41,778 nt of DNA. It comes from a virus. A model generated the notes under the pieces. It was not told the origin of the DNA. It ran no database searches and saw nothing but the letters and a program-made list of their open reading frames with translations. A program made the position numbers and the translations under genes. The first letter of the stretch is position 1, and the number at the start of each line of letters is the position of its first letter. Shown piece after piece: positions 6,745-15,142 of the stretch. Where the stretch lies: the IMG/VR virus record IMGVR_UViG_3300028563_000035, positions 1-41,778 of that record. The stretch is one strand, 5' to 3'.

Positions 6745-7776
6745 TCAGCGCTGCGAGCGCGTCTTCAGGCGCTCCAGGCTACGTCGGGCGCTAGCCACTG
6801 GCGAAACGTCCTCCACGGGCTCCGCTGGCTCGCTACGGCCCCTTCTAGCGGGGGTCGGCTCAGGGTCTGCACCACCTTCATCCAAAAGGGCGCGACGACG
6901 GGCTGAACGGGGGTCGGGTTCAGGCTCTGCCCGCCCACCCCGACCGTTCCGGACTACAGGCTCGTCAACTACGCCATCTTCCATAGGATCGGCAGCAATA
7001 ACCCGACGCGAGGCCCCCCGGACCGGCTGTTCGGTAATCACGCCGTCCTCGTCAACGACTTCCTCTGTATCCTTAGCCACAGCCTTACCGAAAAGCACCT
7101 TCTCGATATGCGCGGCGTCGTAGTAATTCAGAACCTCAGGCAGCGCATGCTCTTGAATGTAGGACAACCAGCGTTGCTCCAGCTTCTGATCGTCATTCAA
7201 CGGAGTGGCGTCGCGCGAGACCTCAACCCCTGTGTACTTCGTGTTGGTCATCGTGGTACCTGCACGATGGAAAACAACGTCGTAACCCTCCTCAGGGTCA
7301 TCGATCAGAATAGGCGTGTCGTTCTTCTTGTCTACAGAACGAGTGTTGATCTCACGGTAGAGCGTCTTCGGAATGAACCAGACCTGAGGGCCAGCCTTCT
7401 CATTATCGCGGTCAATGACCCAGCAGAGGTTGACGCCACGGGGACGGAGCTGATCAGACTCTTCCTTATCAGCCGCCTTCAGCCGAGCCTCACAAACCGG
7501 GCAAGGCTCATTCTTCATCTTGTCCAGGCAGAGATAGCGAGAATTGTCAGGACCGACACCGTAATGCAGATAGACCTCAATGTCCCAGCCATCACCCCAG
7601 CGCTCAGTGTCTTCCCACCCTGGAGGAAGAATTCGAACACAGGACTCGCCTTCCTTGACCTTGAAGGAGGGGATATCGGGGACAACGACACTGTCGTACA
7701 TTCCACCGCCGCCCTTGGAGCGCCTGACAACTGATTCCACCGTACGGTCTGCGCCACGATAAACAAACTTAGCCAC
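6745..7776 (-). CDS. gp32-like ssDNA-binding protein
   Basis: This probable single-stranded DNA-binding protein has a zinc-binding cluster (CLDKMKNEPCPVC with an upstream His), as in T4 gp32-like proteins. The stretch VRILPPGWEDTERWGDG is typical of the phage family. The C-terminal third is acidic, then Arg/Ser-rich and disordered, rather than the purely acidic tail of gp32. An ATG at 7785 is only 2 nt from GGAGG. The GTG at 7776 has a 9-nt spacing and is the likelier start. Neighbours are a RecA-like recombinase and a UvsY-like candidate. Confidence 0.8.
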   Translation of the reverse strand: MAKFVYRGADRTVESVVRRSKGGGGMYDSVVVPDIPSFKVKEGESCVRILPPGWEDTERWGDGWDIEVYLHYGVGPDNSRYLCLDKMKNEPCPVCEARLKAADKEESDQLRPRGVNLCWVIDRDNEKAGPQVWFIPKTLYREINTRSVDKKNDTPILIDDPEEGYDVVFHRAGTTMTNTKYTGVEVSRDATPLNDDQKLEQRWLSYIQEHALPEVLNYYDAAHIEKVLFGKAVAKDTEEVVDEDGVITEQPVRGASRRVIAADPMEDGVVDEPVVRNGRGGRAEPEPDPRSARRRALLDEGGADPEPTPARRGRSEPAEPVEDVSPVASARRSLERLKTRSQR

Positions 7777-7781
7777 TGTGA

Positions 7782-7925
7782 TCATCCTCCGTTGATTTTA
7801 TGCAGCACACGCCGCAGGTATTCGAACTTGGTGCGAAAATAGGCAAAGCTACCCGCGCGTACGACAACATACGCAAGGCCAACTATCCAAAATGAGATAA
7901 GCACGAGGTAAAGGACTTCCTGCAT
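7782..7925 (-). CDS. Small single-pass membrane protein
   Basis: A 47-residue ORF starts MQEVLYLVLISFW. Residues about 4-22 are hydrophobic enough to span a membrane, followed by a basic cytoplasmic-type tail (RTKFEYLRRVLHK). It fills the gap between two genes. The AAGGA before ATG 7925 is very close, and its own 3' end supplies the GGAGG of the next gene (TGA overlapping ATG). Function is unknown; a membrane anchor or small host-interaction protein are guesses. Confidence 0.5.
   Translation of the reverse strand: MQEVLYLVLISFWIVGLAYVVVRAGSFAYFRTKFEYLRRVLHKINGG
7863..7874 (-). promoter_or_regulatory. GCGTATGTTGTC promoter-like motif
   Basis: This motif copy lies inside the small membrane-protein ORF, about 85 nt before the ssDNA-binding protein start. 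It could serve that gene. Its coding location makes it less certain than the intergenic copies. Confidence 0.35.
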
Positions 7926-7928
7926 TCC

Positions 7929-8486
7929 TTAAGCCTGCTCTACAAGACGGCGGCGCTTGCGCTCATTGTTGGCAGCTACACGATTCTGCTCAGAAAGCGA
8001 AGCACGAGCCTGACCAGCGCCGCCCTCCATTGCGGAGTCATGCCGCTGAGCGATGTAGAGCGCCACAAGCTCCCGAAGCATGAACGAGCGCTGTGAGAAC
8101 GCCTCCTTCAGCGCAAGCCATTCATCAGCCGCTTGGCGAGCCTCAAGGTAAGTGCGCTGGGAGTCCTGAACAGCGGGCAGCGTGCGCAGCTTGTTCTGAA
8201 GCGCGCTCTCAGTCATCTTCTCTTCAGCTGCAATAGCCTTAGCCCGAAGGTCTTGGTCGAGCTTAGCCTGGAGCTCCTCGAACGCCAACTTGGCCGCGTC
8301 GCGGTCTGAAGACGCTAACACTAAGGAACGAGCAACATGGTAAAAACACTCTGGCTGCTCAATCAGGCAGTCATCAAGTGCATCCTTATCAATTGCCAAA
8401 AATTCCTTGTAGCGATCAAGCGTTTCACCACTGCTCTTAGATTTCACTTCAGCGACCTTCGGCTGCACTGTAACTACGCCCTTCAT
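7929..8486 (-). CDS. Helical protein, candidate UvsY-like mediator
   Basis: This 185-residue, largely helical protein has a conserved-looking core (LDDCLIEQPECFYHVARSL, then KLDQDLRAKAIAAEEKMTES, then AFSQRSFMLRELVALYIAQR). It resembles small phage proteins often placed beside RecA-like and ssDNA-binding genes and proposed as UvsY-like recombination mediators. That role is inferred from neighbourhood and helical pattern only. The start at ATG 8486 is chosen because GGAG is 6 nt upstream; an ATG at 8498 precedes that site. A basic tail (NNERKRRRLVEQA) ends the protein. Confidence 0.6.
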   Translation of the reverse strand: MKGVVTVQPKVAEVKSKSSGETLDRYKEFLAIDKDALDDCLIEQPECFYHVARSLVLASSDRDAAKLAFEELQAKLDQDLRAKAIAAEEKMTESALQNKLRTLPAVQDSQRTYLEARQAADEWLALKEAFSQRSFMLRELVALYIAQRHDSAMEGGAGQARASLSEQNRVAANNERKRRRLVEQA

Positions 8487-8487
8487 T

Positions 8488-8667
8488 TCAATCTCCATTC
8501 TTATCGTCTAGAGCCTTCAAAGCCAGCTCGCAAAACTTAATGTTTAACGAAACGGTGATTTCCCAAGCTTCCTCTGACATCTTATCAAGCTTCATTGGCC
8601 CAACAATTTCGGCTAGCGCTACCTGCGCATCCAAAATTCCGCGAGCGTATTCCAAGCGTCTAACCAT
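8488..8667 (-). CDS. Small helical hypothetical protein
   Basis: A 59-residue ORF, MVRRLEYARG to DDKNGD, fills the gap between the clamp loader and the UvsY-like gene. Its stop overlaps the ribosome-binding site and start of the next gene. The sequence is amphipathic helical. There is no clear Shine-Dalgarno. Instead a TATGTG hexamer lies exactly 6 nt before the ATG, suggesting a leaderless transcript. Function is unknown. Confidence 0.55.
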   Translation of the reverse strand: MVRRLEYARGILDAQVALAEIVGPMKLDKMSEEAWEITVSLNIKFCELALKALDDKNGD

Positions 8668-8670
8668 TAC

Positions 8671-8682
8671 CTACACATACTC
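8671..8682 (-). promoter_or_regulatory. GAGTATGTGTAG promoter-like motif
   Basis: The surrounding GAGTATGTGTAGGTAATG is nearly identical to GAGTATGTTTAGGTCATG at 31611-31628. In both the hexamer ends 6 nt before the start codon. Confidence 0.45.
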
Positions 8683-8683
8683 G

Positions 8684-9631
8684 CTAGCTTAGGACCGCAC
8701 GCCCACAAGCCAGAACCAACGGGGAAGCGCCGTCAGCCGGGTTGAAAGGCGTGTCGAAGCAAGACAGCAATTCCAATCCACGGCCAGCTGCCGCCTCATT
8801 CTTGGAGCCTAGAATAGTCTTCGTAAGATACCCGCGAATCAGGTGCCGCACCGATTCAGGGCTGGTGTCTTGAAGCCCGTTCAAGAGCCGCTGAACCTCA
8901 GCCCAGTTGCTGCCTTTGACCAAAGCGCGAGCCAAGTCAATTGCCTCAGCCGCCGCGCTTGCAGACCGCAGAAGCTCCTGAGCCTCCTTCACGTTCTTGA
9001 CGCCAGAGCAGACCGCAAGGTTAGCTAAGGCTTGTCGCGGAGAACCCTGAGCTTCCTCAGCGCAAAGGTCTACAACTTCTTCGGCAACCGCAAGCTTCTC
9101 CTTAGCCACAACGCTGTCAAGCAGCGTCAGCAATTCCGTTACCGGAACAGGCTTGAGATCGTAGCAGGTGCACCGCGTGCGAATGTTGGCGGGAACACGC
9201 TGGGGTTCTGTGGTACAGAGTATCCAGAAAATCCAAGCTGCGGGTTCTTCCAAAGCCATCAACAAGCTGTTCCAAGCCTGCTTCGAGAGCATATGCGCCT
9301 CATTACAGATAATGACTTTGACAGTGCCTTCACCTAAGGGTCGGTAGCGCAGCCCCTCAATAACAGCGCGCATATCATCTACGCCCGTTTGAGAAGCCAC
9401 GTCGATTTCAATGAGGTCCATTCCACCAGCGCACCCAACCTCTTTGGCAACGATGCGAGCAAGCGTGGTCTTGCCAGTACCCGAAGGGCCAGTGAATAGG
9501 AAGGTCTTGCTACCGCCCTTCTTGAGAAGGGCCTGGAGCGAACGCACCACAGCAGCTTGTCCGACAATCTCTGAGAACTTCGTGGGACGATATTTTGTGA
9601 TGAACGCTGTATCAACCACCGTGACACCCAT
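8684..9631 (-). CDS. Clamp-loader AAA+ ATPase, DnaX-like
   Basis: This 315-residue AAA+ protein resembles DNA polymerase III gamma/tau and replication factor C. It opens with the clamp-loader box YRPTKFSEIVGQ, then Walker A GPSGTGKT (residues 48-55). Walker B reads ICNEAHML, with Asn where Asp is usual. The sensor and arginine-finger region is CTTEPQRVPANIRTRCTCYDL (TRC in place of SRC). It would load the sliding clamp encoded at 12942-13976. ATG 9631 or TTG 9640 could be the start; both lie inside the preceding gene and neither has a good Shine-Dalgarno, so coupling is likely. Confidence 0.88.
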   Translation of the reverse strand: MGVTVVDTAFITKYRPTKFSEIVGQAAVVRSLQALLKKGGSKTFLFTGPSGTGKTTLARIVAKEVGCAGGMDLIEIDVASQTGVDDMRAVIEGLRYRPLGEGTVKVIICNEAHMLSKQAWNSLLMALEEPAAWIFWILCTTEPQRVPANIRTRCTCYDLKPVPVTELLTLLDSVVAKEKLAVAEEVVDLCAEEAQGSPRQALANLAVCSGVKNVKEAQELLRSASAAAEAIDLARALVKGSNWAEVQRLLNGLQDTSPESVRHLIRGYLTKTILGSKNEAAAGRGLELLSCFDTPFNPADGASPLVLACGRAVLS

Positions 9632-9983
9632 CGCATGCAATAAGCGGCTGGACCGGACGCTCTGGGTCTAAGACGCTCCACAAGTCTCCCTGCTGACGAC
9701 TGTCCACGACACAGCTTTCAATCTTGTACCGCCAGACCTTGAAGCCGTGACCGTTCAGCTCTTGGACAAGCTCTTGGGTACGCTTGGCAAGATCATCAAT
9801 GTTCTTGCTATGGCCTGTCATGAACGTATCACGCTGCGAAGGCTTTTCTGGCCCTTGGTCCTTAAGCATAACAAGGTGTGCCAGCTTGAACCCAAAAATC
9901 TTGGCAAGGCCACTGGCCCGTTCACGCTCCTCTCCCAAGATTGGAGAAATCGTGATGTGCGCTTCTAGATAAAGATTAGTCAT
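9612..9983 (-). CDS. Conserved phage protein of unknown function
   Basis: The 123-residue product starts MTNLYLEAHITISP and contains RDTFMTGHSKNIDDLAKRT and FKVWRYKIESCVVDSR, a pattern I associate with a phage family of unknown function. ATG 9983 is preferred: GGAAG lies 7 nt upstream and the polymerase stop TGA is 1 nt before it. The longer reading from 10025 is not supported. It sits between the DNA polymerase and clamp-loader genes and overlaps the latter, so a replication link is plausible but unproven. Confidence 0.65.
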   Translation of the reverse strand: MTNLYLEAHITISPILGEERERASGLAKIFGFKLAHLVMLKDQGPEKPSQRDTFMTGHSKNIDDLAKRTQELVQELNGHGFKVWRYKIESCVVDSRQQGDLWSVLDPERPVQPLIACDGCHGG

Positions 9984-9984
9984 T

Positions 9985-12540
9985 TCATTTCTTCCATTGG
10001 TCTGAACTGAAAACGCCAAACTCACTCATTTCCGCCCAGTTCGTTCCGATAGCGCCTTCGACCGTAATCGGCACATTGATCCAATCGAACTTAGGAAACA
10101 GCATGATGTCTAAGATCTTCTCAGCAACGATGTCCACACGCTTCTCTGGAACACGAACGAATGTAAGATCGTCGTGAATATTGATTTCGCACTGAAGCTC
10201 AGGGTCTCCTGTTTCACTTAAGTCGCACATGACTGAAAGTACAATTTCTGCGGCCGTCCCTTGGATCGGTGCATTGAATATCTGGTTCGTTGACAAGGGT
10301 CCATGTCGCCTACGTCCCGTCAGGCACTCAGTGTAACCATACTGGCGGTAGAACTCTAACTGGCGTTCCTGCCATTCCTTGACACCAGAAAACTGTTTCC
10401 AGAACTCCTCATACAACGGCTTGATGACATGCTCTGGGATCTGTAAGTACCCAGCCGCCGAACTAAGCCGAGCACCGAAGAAAAGCGGAAATACCCACTG
10501 GTTTTTCACGTCAGTGCGGAAGTCCTTCATCGTCTTCTTGTCAGTCAGATTCTTCTTACCCCCAACGCGCGTTGGATATGCTCGCGCTAGGCGCTCCGCC
10601 CATTCAGCATGAACATCATAACGTTCCCAAAGCGCTTTGCTAAATCTCTTATCCTTTGTGAACATGCATATCACACGGGCCTCAATCTGGCCTTCGTCGA
10701 AGGCTAAAATCACGCACTCCTTCTCAGCTACAACTGGCTTGCGAACCTCCTTAGCATCACTGTCCCGCTTGGGAAAATTTTGCAGGCTCGGACCGTCTAC
10801 TGACAAACGTCCTGCTTCTGAAAACACCGTATTGAACACCGCATGAAGCTGCCCATCTGGGTAGAGCGTTGGAGCTCCAACTGCAAGGGGGTCCACGTAA
10901 GTTGACTTCAGTCGGTTAACACCCCGTAGCTCAATCAGAAGCTTGGATAAGGGGTGGTTGATCTGCTCCAGCACGCTTTCATCTGCGGAGTAGCGTTTCT
11001 TCTTGGTGTATTTGTCCTCAACCAGAATTTCTGAACGGTTGAGCATATCCTTGAAAACGTAGATCACATCGGGATTGGACAGCGGCTTGAAATCTGTGTT
11101 CTTCCTACGCTTGAAGTCAGCAATAATCGGAAGCGCTGAAATCTGCGCAAGAATCTTCTTAAGCTGGGCGGAGTACTTGTCCTGGAGCCGCTTGACCTCG
11201 ACCTGATCAACAGGGAGACCTCTGATTTGGGTGAGGACACAAGTCGGAACCCGGCGAAGTGCTAACCCATAAGCCTCCTCTAGTCCTTCTTCCTTGATCC
11301 GTTCCGCCTGCTTTTCCCAGAGCAGCGCATGGTAGCGCGCATCTGGTGCATTGTACTGAAGAACAGCCTCAATCGGCGTCTCCGCTAAATTAGCCCGGTC
11401 CACACCTGACATCTTCTTCAGATTGAAGCCAAAGTACTGCTGGATCAGGAACTCAAGGCTGAACGGTCCGGCCTTCTTGTTGCCCTTACGCTCATCCAGG
11501 ATACACGCCTGCGCCTGGGTGTCTTCCCAGATACCAGCACGAACGTACTCCAACCCAAAGACGACCCCGGACCACTCAAGCTCGAACGCCAAGTTGTGGA
11601 CAGCCTTGACGCCTTTGGCTGTCTTCAGGAAATGCTTCCAAGCTGCAACAACTTCTTCACGCTCGAAGGGAGTCCAAGGCGCTTCTGGGTGGTCTAAGGG
11701 GAAGGCGATGGCACGGGTGGCGGTGGCCACAGCTATCGTCAGAATCTTAGCGCCTGCTGACATAGCACGAAGGCACGACGTTTCGTAGTCCACCCCAATA
11801 ACAGGCTGCTGAGCCGCCCACTTGAGCGCCTGCTTGACCGCTAGGACGCCCATAGCGCCGCCCTGAGTGATGGTCTCTACGCCCCGCCTGACGTCAGCGG
11901 CTGTGTGAACCACCGCCTCAGGGAGCGTCTCAACCTCGCTGAAGGCCCGTTTGAGATCGAACGCAAACATGCGCTCTTCTTCGCTGCCAACAGCGTTATC
12001 CCCGCGCCGCTGCTTCAGCAAATACTCAGGATGCTGAAACGGATAATACCAGCAGGTATGCGCGCCCACCTTCACCGGCATTCTACGGCCACGCCAGAGC
12101 GTGATGCCATTGAAACTGGAGACCCAATCTAATGGTGTACTTCCAAATCCGAAGATCGCCTTTGGGCGAGAGCGCTCTATGTCAGACGCTACACTCGGAC
12201 GACAACATTCCAACTCTGTGCGTTCAGGTGTAGCATCCTGCGGAGGCCTGCACCGCACTGTGTTATTGAACCGGACCTTGTCCTTGAAGCGGCGAGGGAT
12301 ATGAGCGTGGAGGAGTTGACCAGCCTCACCAGAAAACTGTTCCTGCTCCGCAATGTCTGGTGTCGCCGCAGCATCACCCAAAATATACACCAAAGGATGT
12401 TCAGTGCCTGTGGGCTTAAGTTTCCCATTCTTTGTAGAAGTTAAGGGGCACGCACGACATTCCAACTGATGCAGGAGCGCGATGTCACTTGCGCTCCTGA
12501 GGTTGACGGTTGGCTGGGACGATAGGAGTGAGGACACCAA
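9985..12540 (-). CDS. DNA polymerase A fused to UDG-like domain
   Basis: This is the replicative polymerase, about 850 residues. Residues 1-190 form a uracil-DNA-glycosylase superfamily domain with the family 4 type iron-sulfur cysteines (C28, C31, C97, C112/C113), ILGDAAA and NTVRCRPP. Residues about 245-420 are a 3'-5' exonuclease with VDYETS (D251, E253). The rest is a family A polymerase: motif A FDEGQIEARV, motif B around KNQWVFPLFFGA, motif C INIHDDL. SPO1-type phages have a comparable UDG-PolA fusion. The start is TTG 12540 or GTG 12537, 1-4 nt after the lipoprotein stop. Confidence 0.9.
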   Translation of the reverse strand: MVSSLLSSQPTVNLRSASDIALLHQLECRACPLTSTKNGKLKPTGTEHPLVYILGDAAATPDIAEQEQFSGEAGQLLHAHIPRRFKDKVRFNNTVRCRPPQDATPERTELECCRPSVASDIERSRPKAIFGFGSTPLDWVSSFNGITLWRGRRMPVKVGAHTCWYYPFQHPEYLLKQRRGDNAVGSEEERMFAFDLKRAFSEVETLPEAVVHTAADVRRGVETITQGGAMGVLAVKQALKWAAQQPVIGVDYETSCLRAMSAGAKILTIAVATATRAIAFPLDHPEAPWTPFEREEVVAAWKHFLKTAKGVKAVHNLAFELEWSGVVFGLEYVRAGIWEDTQAQACILDERKGNKKAGPFSLEFLIQQYFGFNLKKMSGVDRANLAETPIEAVLQYNAPDARYHALLWEKQAERIKEEGLEEAYGLALRRVPTCVLTQIRGLPVDQVEVKRLQDKYSAQLKKILAQISALPIIADFKRRKNTDFKPLSNPDVIYVFKDMLNRSEILVEDKYTKKKRYSADESVLEQINHPLSKLLIELRGVNRLKSTYVDPLAVGAPTLYPDGQLHAVFNTVFSEAGRLSVDGPSLQNFPKRDSDAKEVRKPVVAEKECVILAFDEGQIEARVICMFTKDKRFSKALWERYDVHAEWAERLARAYPTRVGGKKNLTDKKTMKDFRTDVKNQWVFPLFFGARLSSAAGYLQIPEHVIKPLYEEFWKQFSGVKEWQERQLEFYRQYGYTECLTGRRRHGPLSTNQIFNAPIQGTAAEIVLSVMCDLSETGDPELQCEINIHDDLTFVRVPEKRVDIVAEKILDIMLFPKFDWINVPITVEGAIGTNWAEMSEFGVFSSDQWKK

Positions 12541-12912
12541 TTACCGCACGTCAATGGTCGGCACAATCACCGACGGGTTGAACGTCACCCGATAGTGATA
12601 GACGCTAACCTTAGCGGGCTCCATCTGCTCAGAAAAGTATGTGACGTTGTCGGACAAGCCGAGGAAGTGCTTCTTGTAGTCGTTTGGCCCTACCTTGCAA
12701 GTGACCGTAAGTTTCTTCGGCTCGTGAAGCTGCGAACACAGCCCCTCAATCACCAACATGTACTTGTCTGTAATGCCGTTGTAGAAAACAATTCTGCGAT
12801 TGACCCCAAAGTTGTCGGCCACTTGAGACAAATTATAGGATGCCACGTCGGCCTCTCTAGAACACGCAGCCAATCCAGCTGCAAGACACAAAACCGCAAC
12901 AGATTTCAACAT
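12541..12912 (-). CDS. Phage beta-sandwich-type lipoprotein
   Basis: The 123-residue product has a lipoprotein signal peptide: MLKSVAVLCLAAGLAAC, with the LAAC lipobox and Cys17 as the acylation site. The mature part (RIVFYNGITDKYMLVIEG, CKVGPNDYKKHFL) resembles the small beta-sandwich lipoproteins widespread in phages of Gram-negative hosts. It would sit at the periplasmic face of a membrane. A role in superinfection exclusion is only a possibility. It is an island of envelope function within replication genes. The start is preceded by GAGGAGAATTGCT. Confidence 0.8.
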   Translation of the reverse strand: MLKSVAVLCLAAGLAACSREADVASYNLSQVADNFGVNRRIVFYNGITDKYMLVIEGLCSQLHEPKKLTVTCKVGPNDYKKHFLGLSDNVTYFSEQMEPAKVSVYHYRVTFNPSVIVPTIDVR

Positions 12913-12941
12913 AGCAATTCTCCTCGGGTTTCTGATTCAGA

Positions 12942-13976
12942 TTAAAGACTTGCAGCAATGTACGTGAAGTTAGGTTCACCATACAGAACCAATGAACCTT
13001 CCGTCAGCGAGAAGCTCTCAGCGTAAGCCAAGGCCCGGCGCACCAGCGCAGCCCGCAACCTAGCCTTAGCGGCAGGATGCTTACCCTCCAGCGGCAGCTT
13101 CTCCGAAAGCGCGCCAAGAGCGTAGTCGCCGGTCAGGATTAGCGTATCCTTTTCCACAGCGACTGTGACCTCAGCGTCCTTATTCCCAGCCAGAATCTCA
13201 GCCCGCTCCAAGGCGCTGGCCAACCCAGCAGGAAGCGCAACCGACTTCGAGTGCTTAGTGAGGCTGCGATCCACAATCTTGGAAAGGTCGTCCGCTGCTG
13301 ACAGGTCCAGCACATTGGAGTAGAAGCTGATGCCTTCGCCTTCAGCAATCGTGCAGTCCTTCGCCAAGGTCAGGCTCACGCCTTCAGGCGCTTGCGCTAC
13401 GATCTCAGCTGCGAAGTCACGTGGCAACAGAACCTTGACGCCACTAGCCGCCTTACCCTCAACCAACACCCGCGCCATGGTGGCTGAGTCCGTGCTGTAA
13501 AGCTCCAGACCGTCCTCACCACTTTGCAGCATGACGCCGTGATGCTCCACCCGCGTAGCAGGCGTAGCCTTGATGAAGAGCGTCTTACGCAAGCCTTCGA
13601 TGAAGTCTTCACCCAAAGAGAGCGTGGTTACGCCCTTAGGGTATTTGGCTGGGAACGGCCACACCTTGCGCGCTGCTTCAAGGGTAGCCAGCTTGCTGGA
13701 AGATTTGCCGAGCTTGACCGCGAGAGCTGTACCGTTGGGCTCCAGCGATGCCTCCTTCAAGGCAGATGTGCCTAAGAGGCCGATCAGCTGCGAACCAGGA
13801 ACGCCACAATCCAGTTCTGTCTTGAGCACCAGCTTGATGCCGAAGCCGCCGTCGTAAGCGTAGGCTGCGCCCTTGTCAAACCAGAAGTGGCTCAACTCTT
13901 GCACAACGCCGCCTGCACTCAAGGCAGGCTTCAGCTTGACCAGCTCTGCAACGAACTCTTCTCTGTCAACCAACAT
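12942..13976 (-). CDS. Sliding clamp, DnaN-like
   Basis: The 344-residue protein has the length and beta-rich character of a polymerase III beta clamp. The most clamp-like segments are VEHHGVMLQ, LELYSTDSATMARV, LPAGLASALERAEILAG and the C-terminal YAESFSLTEGSLVLYGEP. It would encircle DNA and hold the PolA-type polymerase. Context fits: a clamp loader and polymerase lie directly downstream. ATG 13976 overlaps the methyltransferase stop (TGATG), indicating coupling. Sequence similarity to bacterial DnaN is low, so identity rests on segment pattern plus neighbourhood. Confidence 0.75.
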   Translation of the reverse strand: MLVDREEFVAELVKLKPALSAGGVVQELSHFWFDKGAAYAYDGGFGIKLVLKTELDCGVPGSQLIGLLGTSALKEASLEPNGTALAVKLGKSSSKLATLEAARKVWPFPAKYPKGVTTLSLGEDFIEGLRKTLFIKATPATRVEHHGVMLQSGEDGLELYSTDSATMARVLVEGKAASGVKVLLPRDFAAEIVAQAPEGVSLTLAKDCTIAEGEGISFYSNVLDLSAADDLSKIVDRSLTKHSKSVALPAGLASALERAEILAGNKDAEVTVAVEKDTLILTGDYALGALSEKLPLEGKHPAAKARLRAALVRRALAYAESFSLTEGSLVLYGEPNFTYIAASL

Positions 13977-14687
13977 CAGAACTTTCCTCTACTCGGTTTG
14001 GTAAGTAACAATTTCTGCTTCCGTTTTGGCGTGGGCTTTTGAAAAAGATCTGGTTCCGTCAAAGCCTTTTCGATGCGCTTACACGCCCCATCAAAGTACG
14101 GTTCCGACTGTTCAATCCCAGTAAACTTACGGCCCAACTTGACGGCGGCCACGCCAACACTACCGCTGCCCATATAAGGGTCTAAGAACGTCTCACATCT
14201 TGGCAAATAATTTATACACCAGACATACAATTCAACGGGACGCTCACAAGGATGGTCAGATTCCGCTTTCTGGGCAACCGTAAAATTGGTCCACGGAATT
14301 TCAACGACCTCAGTCTTTTGATAATGAGTACAACTCGCGATATCCGCCTTACTAAAGTTAGGCATCTTTTGTCGCTTAACCCAAACGATTGCGCCACCAC
14401 GATCCTCAAAGCAGTTGAAGAAGTTAGCGCCCCATATGATCCGATGAGTTGACATACGCTTGAGCGTCTCAAAAACGTCTGAAGGGGGGGGGCAGATCGT
14501 TCCATTCAACAGCTCTTCCATAACCAACGCCCCGCCCCATTATTCGCCCAGTTGTTTGCACAAAATTACCAACGCCAAAAGGGGGATCCGTTACAACAGC
14601 ATCAAACTCCCCAAGTGTAGGTAGTATTTCCCGACAGTCGCCAAGATAGAGCGTGACCCCTTCAGATAGGGTTTCAATGCGGCTCAT
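13976..14687 (-). CDS. DNA methyltransferase (beta class), frameshifted at a G9 tract
   Basis: An SAM-dependent N6-adenine or N4-cytosine methyltransferase is split into two frames. The first 67 residues ([17 protein letters not shown] = motif IV) stop at 14469. The second frame carries on from [10 protein letters not shown] to [13 protein letters not shown] (motif I) and [12 protein letters not shown]. Motif IV before motif I marks the beta class. The break is exactly at nine consecutive G (C on the coding strand, 14484-14492). Eight would restore one 236-residue ORF. It may be phase-variable, rescued by slippage, newly mutated, or a sequencing error. ATG 14687 overlaps the DUF3310 stop. Confidence 0.85.
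14484..14492 (-). repeat. Homopolymeric G9/C9 tract in methyltransferase
   Basis: Nine consecutive G on the plus strand encode Pro-Pro-Pro at the frameshift point of the methyltransferase. It is the longest homopolymer I noticed inside a gene in the window and a natural slippage site. Confidence 0.95.
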
Positions 14688-15142
14688 GCCCTCTCAGCAT
14701 GTTTGTTTGAATCTGTCAGAGGCACGGGCTTAGCGTCTGCCAGCGCCTCAGCCTCGTCCATCAACAGGAACAGCAACGCCCGCGCCGCCTCAAGGTCTTG
14801 AACCTCAGTCCAAGTGCATAGCGCCAGAATGTAGGCGCGCTCAAGGTCTGTGAGATTGTTAGCGGTGCTGAACTCGGCAACGGCTTGTACTCTATCATCA
14901 AAGGACAATATACCGCCTAACGCCAAAGCCTGCGATCCACCAACCTCAATGCGCTTGTTCAGGTACGACAGTGACTTTTGCAGGTCCAGAAGTCCACCCT
15001 TCTCACGCCAGCGAACTGGGTACTTTGTCGCCTGACCGAGCAAATAATCAAGGTTGAGAAGGATCGTCAAATCCCAATGGGCAAATCCTTTCTCATTGTG
15101 GTAATGTGAACCGCCGACCTGCATATCGTTTGCTGAAGTCAT
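14684..15142 (-). CDS. DUF3310 protein (possible nucleotide kinase)
   Basis: The 152-residue product carries the DUF3310 signature near its start: QVGGSHYH, then an HWDL segment, then [17 protein letters not shown] and [16 protein letters not shown]3310 proteins are often annotated as nucleotide kinases in phages, though biochemistry is thin. The start is ATG 15142, overlapping the upstream stop as ATGA with AAGG 8 nt upstream; the longer reading from 15214 lies in the neighbouring gene. It belongs to the nucleotide-metabolism block. Confidence 0.8.
   Translation of the reverse strand: MTSANDMQVGGSHYHNEKGFAHWDLTILLNLDYLLGQATKYPVRWREKGGLLDLQKSLSYLNKRIEVGGSQALALGGILSFDDRVQAVAEFSTANNLTDLERAYILALCTWTEVQDLEAARALLFLLMDEAEALADAKPVPLTDSNKHAERA

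Noticed and set aside
8684-9631. Clamp loader judged inactive because Walker B has Asn for Asp
   Set aside because: Walker A and the Arg-finger region are intact; one substitution is not enough to call loss of function.
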